Shown here: positions 60,656 through 64,000 of the stretch, piece by piece | How the letters are laid out: every line of letters starts with the position of its first letter | Numbering within the stretch: position 1 is the stretch's first letter | Assembly (NCBI GenBank): GCA_016081115.2 | Contig: CM071926.1 | Location: forward strand, 14,645,971 to 14,709,970 | DNA: 64,000 nt | Direction: 5' to 3' | Origin: Rehmannia glutinosa | Taxonomy: Eukaryota; Streptophyta; Magnoliopsida; Lamiales; Orobanchaceae | Made by a program: the position numbers and the translations under genes | Notes under the pieces: generated by a model | What the model was told of the DNA's origin: nothing | The model's database searches: none | Seen by the model: only the letters and a program-made list of their open reading frames with translations

Positions 60656-61469
60656 GGAAAATTATACAGAATACGCTGATTTTTGTACTATTACCACACA
60701 ATACGCTCCGATTACTCTTGTGCATATTTTTTTACTTTTGTACCTAATTTTTTTTTACGCTCCTTGCTATTTTTTGATTATTTTTATTTTGTTTCGTTTT
60801 TTTTTTTGTTCCTGCATTGTTTTATATGTTACATAAGTTGTCTCGAGGTTGTTTAAATTTGTTTCTTTATTGTTTCTATGTTGTTTCTATGTTGTTTCTT
60901 TGTTGTTTCGATGTTTCAAAATAACTTTAACCTATTTTTTATGCTGTTTTTTATTCATATGTTATTTTGTACATTGTTTCTATTGTTTCGGTGTTGTTTT
61001 ATAATATTTTTAATGTTGTTCTAATAATTTTTTTGTTGTTTTCATGTAGTATTCAATGTGTAAATACAATTTTTAACTATTTTAAGCTTTTTTTTTTATT
61101 CATGTTGTGTTTTAAATATTTTTTACGTTGTTTCTGGGTTGTTTCCATACTCTTTTTAATGTTGTTCTGATATTTCTTTGTTGTTTCAATGAAGTTTTCG
61201 ATGTTTAAATACAATTTTTTACCTATTTTTATTAAAAGAAACATGTTAGAAACAATGTTGAAACACATAAACATGTTTGAAACAATGTTGAAACAAAACA
61301 TTAAATTTTCCGGGATTTTTTGCTGGAGCGTATTGTTGTGTAAAAAAAGAGCGGGGAGCGTAAATTTAGGTAAAATTGCACCGAAAAGCGTAAATTTAGG
61401 TAAAATTACATCGGGAAGCGTAAAAGGCTGACATGGACTTAAAAAGGCGGGTATTTCTGTCATAAGCCC
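60656..61469. mobile_element. non-autonomous MULE with a perfect 10-bp TSD
   Basis: TSD AATAAGAATG at 60646-60655 and 61470-61479. Inverted ends GGAAAATTATACAGAATACGC and GGGCTTATGACAGAAATACC. Subterminal ACGCTCC/GGAGCGT motifs are inverted between the ends, with a 30-base tandem AGCGTAAATTTAGGTAAAAT near 61355-61410. The core is a TTGTTTCTATG minisatellite (60830-61190). ORFs here are low complexity. Confidence 0.85.
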
Positions 61470-61792
61470 AATAAGAATGCTCAAAAGTTAGTTAAAAATG
61501 GCCTTTATCACATATTTATACAAAACAAATTGAGGCCTACGGTTTCCAGCAACAGACGCCTTTTTCCAAATAATGCAACTCTTCAAGAAGGCATTTTGCC
61601 GCTTCGGATTGGTTTGAAACTTTAACCGAAATCTTTCATTGAATCAGTTAGGAGGCAAATGGTGCCACTGATCATTAAGCAACCGAAATTGAAAAATTGC
61701 AACTTATCACAATGTTAGTCACGTTTGTTCTCTGTTGGTGCTTGATCATCATGACACAAATTACAACCATTAATGATTTTTTCTAATATATA

Positions 61793-62981
61793 GGGAGGGG
61801 ATCCTGTGAGACCACCCTCCTAGGTGAGACCATAGGAACAAATCTACACCATGAAATAGAAAATCAATGGCCAAGATTAAACAAAATATATACAACAATT
61901 GGAAGAAAAGTATACACTTGCAAGTGTAAAATAGGAATAGATGACAAAAAAATCATAATCGTCTCCTACAAATTAGGGGCGTGATCAGTTATTGATCACG
62001 TCCCCCAATCACGCAATCCACCCTCTCTTCTTCAGCATCAAGACTTTGAGAAAATAACATCAAAGATCTATTATCATCAGTTGCCTCATTTGGGGTAACA
62101 ATGGAATACAACTACAGAAAATGTGACAACAGAAACATGCAACAATTAATGAAAAACATACAATTACACTAAACTAACTATACATTAAAACATCACTAAA
62201 TATACATAAATATTTAACTAAGTATACAATTACACTGAACTAACTATACATTAAAACATTACTAAGTATACAGAAACATTTAACTAAGTATACAATTACA
62301 CTGAACTAATTATACAATTCCACTGAACTACTTCTATACTAAGTATACAACTCCACTGAATCAAGTATACAATTACACATAACTAAGTATACAAATCCAC
62401 TAAACTACCTATATAACTAAGTATGCAATTCCACTTAACCAAGTTTACAAATCCACTGAACTAAATATACAATAAAACATAACTAAATATACAACGACAT
62501 TTTACTAAGTATACAATTCCACTAAACTAAGTATACAATTCCACTGAACTAAAAATATGATAAAACATAACCATGTATACAATGACATTTAACTAGTATA
62601 CAAATTTCTGCTGAACTAAATATACAATATAACATCACTAAATATGCAAGAATATTTAACTAAATATGTAATACAAATATGCACATGCAGTTTTTTGCTG
62701 AATATGGACATGGAAATGAAACTGAACAACACGATTGCAGTTGATGGGTTCTCTCTCCCTAAATCTCGGCCAACTGAAAAGGTAAGCTTCTATTTGCCTT
62801 AAAACTAAATATTAAATGATATTAACACCCCTACTTAAAAATTGGATGACATAGAAAAATACATATATACCTTTACTAGCCTAAAATAACTGGATTGATC
62901 TACACCATCCAAAATTTTAAATCAAGAGTCCATAAGTGTTCCTATGGACTCATCTAAAGGGCTTGGTCTCATTTGAACAAT

Positions 62982-62983
<2 letters not shown>
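61793..62983. mobile_element. non-autonomous MULE with GAGACCA-type ends
   Basis: Left end GTGAGACCACCCTCCTAGGT then GAGACCATAGGAACA; right end, inverted, ATGAGACCAAGCCC...ATGAGTCCATAGGAACA. It is flanked by (TA)n, so the TSD is unreadable. The interior is a minisatellite with unit near ACTAAGTATACAATTCCACT (62170-62650). No coding. Confidence 0.8.
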
Positions 62984-63019
<36 letters not shown>

Positions 63020-63024
63020 TAACA

Positions 63025-63036
63025 TTCCTCCACTTA
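63025..63036 (-). other. polypurine tract of the right-edge copia element
   Basis: The minus strand reads AAGTGGAGGAA next to TGTTAATG of the LTR. Confidence 0.65.
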
Positions 63037-63574
63037 GTTTGTAATATAATTTTCAAGTAACACTCATAGATATCATGCATAGAAAAGTAACTTTCGTTTT
63101 AAACTTTTCTTTAGTGTAAATAATTCACAAATCTAAATTAAGTAATTGTTGGCTAGGTTGCTTAAACCAACACTCAAAATAGATTAGAAATATTCCACGA
63201 ATGAACCATCAATAGCATTCTTTTATTCACAAATACTTTTAGCACTATTACCGGCCATGTGCTCATCCTAGTTCATGATCATGCACAAATGATCACCCAA
63301 AACTTTTGCTAGAAGCAGCACCACCTCTTATGATCATATAGGTGGAAGTTACTTCAAATTTTATTTAATTGAACATAAATAAAACACTATGAAATAATTC
63401 CATTAAGAATTAACTTTCAACCTGCTCACTTAAGAGTAACAAAATATACACCTTACACTTGGAATGGTATACACTTTTTTTAGGTGCTCACAATCACTTA
63501 GCAACTTGTTTTTACCCTTTAAACCTTTCAATCTAGGGGTAGCACTATAAGAAGGTTGGTTACCATCACTAGTG

Positions 63575-64000
63575 ATTATAGACCATGGGTTTTAATCGCA
63601 TTCCTGATATTGTCGAATTCACCAAATCCCTAGCTAAAGGTTTGGTCAACGGATCCACCAAATTATTATAAGTTCTAACGAACACAATAGTGACAACATC
63701 ATTATTAAGCATTTATCTAATAAATGCATGCATTAGACTTATATGTCTAGATTTACCATTGAACACTTTATTCAATGCTCTAGATATAGTAGCCTCACTA
63801 TCACAATATAAAGTTGTTGGTGGCATTGGACGAGGCCACAGATCCATATCAAGCAATAAATCTCTAAGCCATTCTGCCTCCTTACAAGCTGAAGATAGAG
63901 CAATAAATTCAGCTTCCAAGGTGGAGTGTGTAATTACTGTTTGTTTCTTTGAAGCCCAAGAAACTACACCACCACCAAGCATAACTACCCAACCACTAGT
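63575..64000 (-). pseudogene. copia pol, RNase H end, partial at the window edge
   Basis: The minus strand reads GGGVVSWASKKQTVITHSTL, then EAEFIALSSACKEAEWLRDL and LYCDSEATISRALN, the RNase H core of Ty1/copia with its conserved E and D residues. One break lies near 63713. The end LVDPLTKPLARDLV follows at about 63650, before stops near 63580. The upstream part lies outside the window. RNase H degrades the RNA template during reverse transcription. Confidence 0.88.

Larger units (their letters stand above)
60399..63024 (-). repeat. 3' LTR of the right-edge copia element, carrying two MULEs
   Basis: On the minus strand the LTR starts TGTTAATG at 63024 directly after a purine tract and ends in AGTTTCAACA at 60399. 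Removing the insertions at 60656-61469 and 61793-62983 leaves about 610 bases, a normal LTR size. A TATAAATA box lies near 61515. Confidence 0.62.
60399..64000 (-). mobile_element. 3' end of a further Ty1/copia element, continuing beyond the window
   Basis: The RNase H end of pol (63982 leftwards), a non-coding stretch, a polypurine tract and the 3' LTR are all on the minus strand. The LTR outer end is TGTTGAAAC (plus reading) at 60399. The rest of the element lies to the right of the window, so its TSD cannot be checked. Confidence 0.75.

Noticed and set aside
61189..61431. 80-codon ORF with repeated KSVNLGKI text
   Set aside because: It is created by a 30-base tandem repeat near the end of a MULE.

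Overview
This is nuclear DNA of a flowering plant, most likely a eudicot; I cannot name the species. The reasons are GT-AG spliced plant gene families, plant-type transposons (Ty1/copia, L1-like LINE, FAR1-type Mutator, hAT, Helitron) and AT-rich filler. I see one ordinary host gene, a membrane-anchored receptor-like cytoplasmic kinase (RLCK-VII/PBL type) in six exons at 54758-58173. Nearly everything else is mobile DNA, mostly decayed, with repeated nesting. I found no rRNA or tRNA gene, CRISPR array or operon.

Layout. 1-2495: minus-strand retroelement with a primer-binding-like site and three closely packed small ORFs; the last resembles a pararetrovirus coat/Gag region. 2840-8942: complete but broken Ty1/copia element (minus) with a perfect 5-bp target-site duplication (TSD). 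9.2-13.1 kb: two direct repeats and retrotransposon-like non-coding DNA. 13.1-18.5 kb: microsatellites, a Helitron helicase relic, a diverged tandem duplication and an hAT element carrying a second hAT element, each with a perfect 8-bp TSD. 18562-27690: a 9.1-kb Mutator-like element (MULE) carrying a FAR1-type transposase (plus) and, tail to tail, a Ulp1-like SUMO-protease pseudogene (minus), as in the Kaonashi-type MULEs. 28369-47600: an L1-like LINE (minus) cut inside its RNase H domain by a 13.0-kb SIRE/Maximus-type copia element (28508-41553, TSD GGCGA). A small hAT element sits in the LINE ORF1. 47.7-50.4 kb: another small hAT element, then an hAT element with a transposase tail that is itself split by a non-autonomous MULE. 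50.4-54.7 kb: intergenic DNA and the kinase leader. 58.7-59.0 kb: an inverted duplication of a subtilase gene fragment. 60399-64000: the 3' end of a further copia element whose LTR holds two different MULEs.

The elements do not work together as a system; the window records successive insertions. Most transposon genes carry frame breaks, and several active sites carry a substitution. The two LTRs of each copia element differ largely by small complex indels at CAG/CTG sites. That suggests part of the damage may be assembly error at CHG-methylated cytosines, and the single-base break in the kinase gene may be the same thing. The items I would check first are the subtilase inverted repeat (a possible young small-RNA locus), the MULE with its protease passenger, the layout of the left-edge retroelement and the CAG/CTG error pattern.
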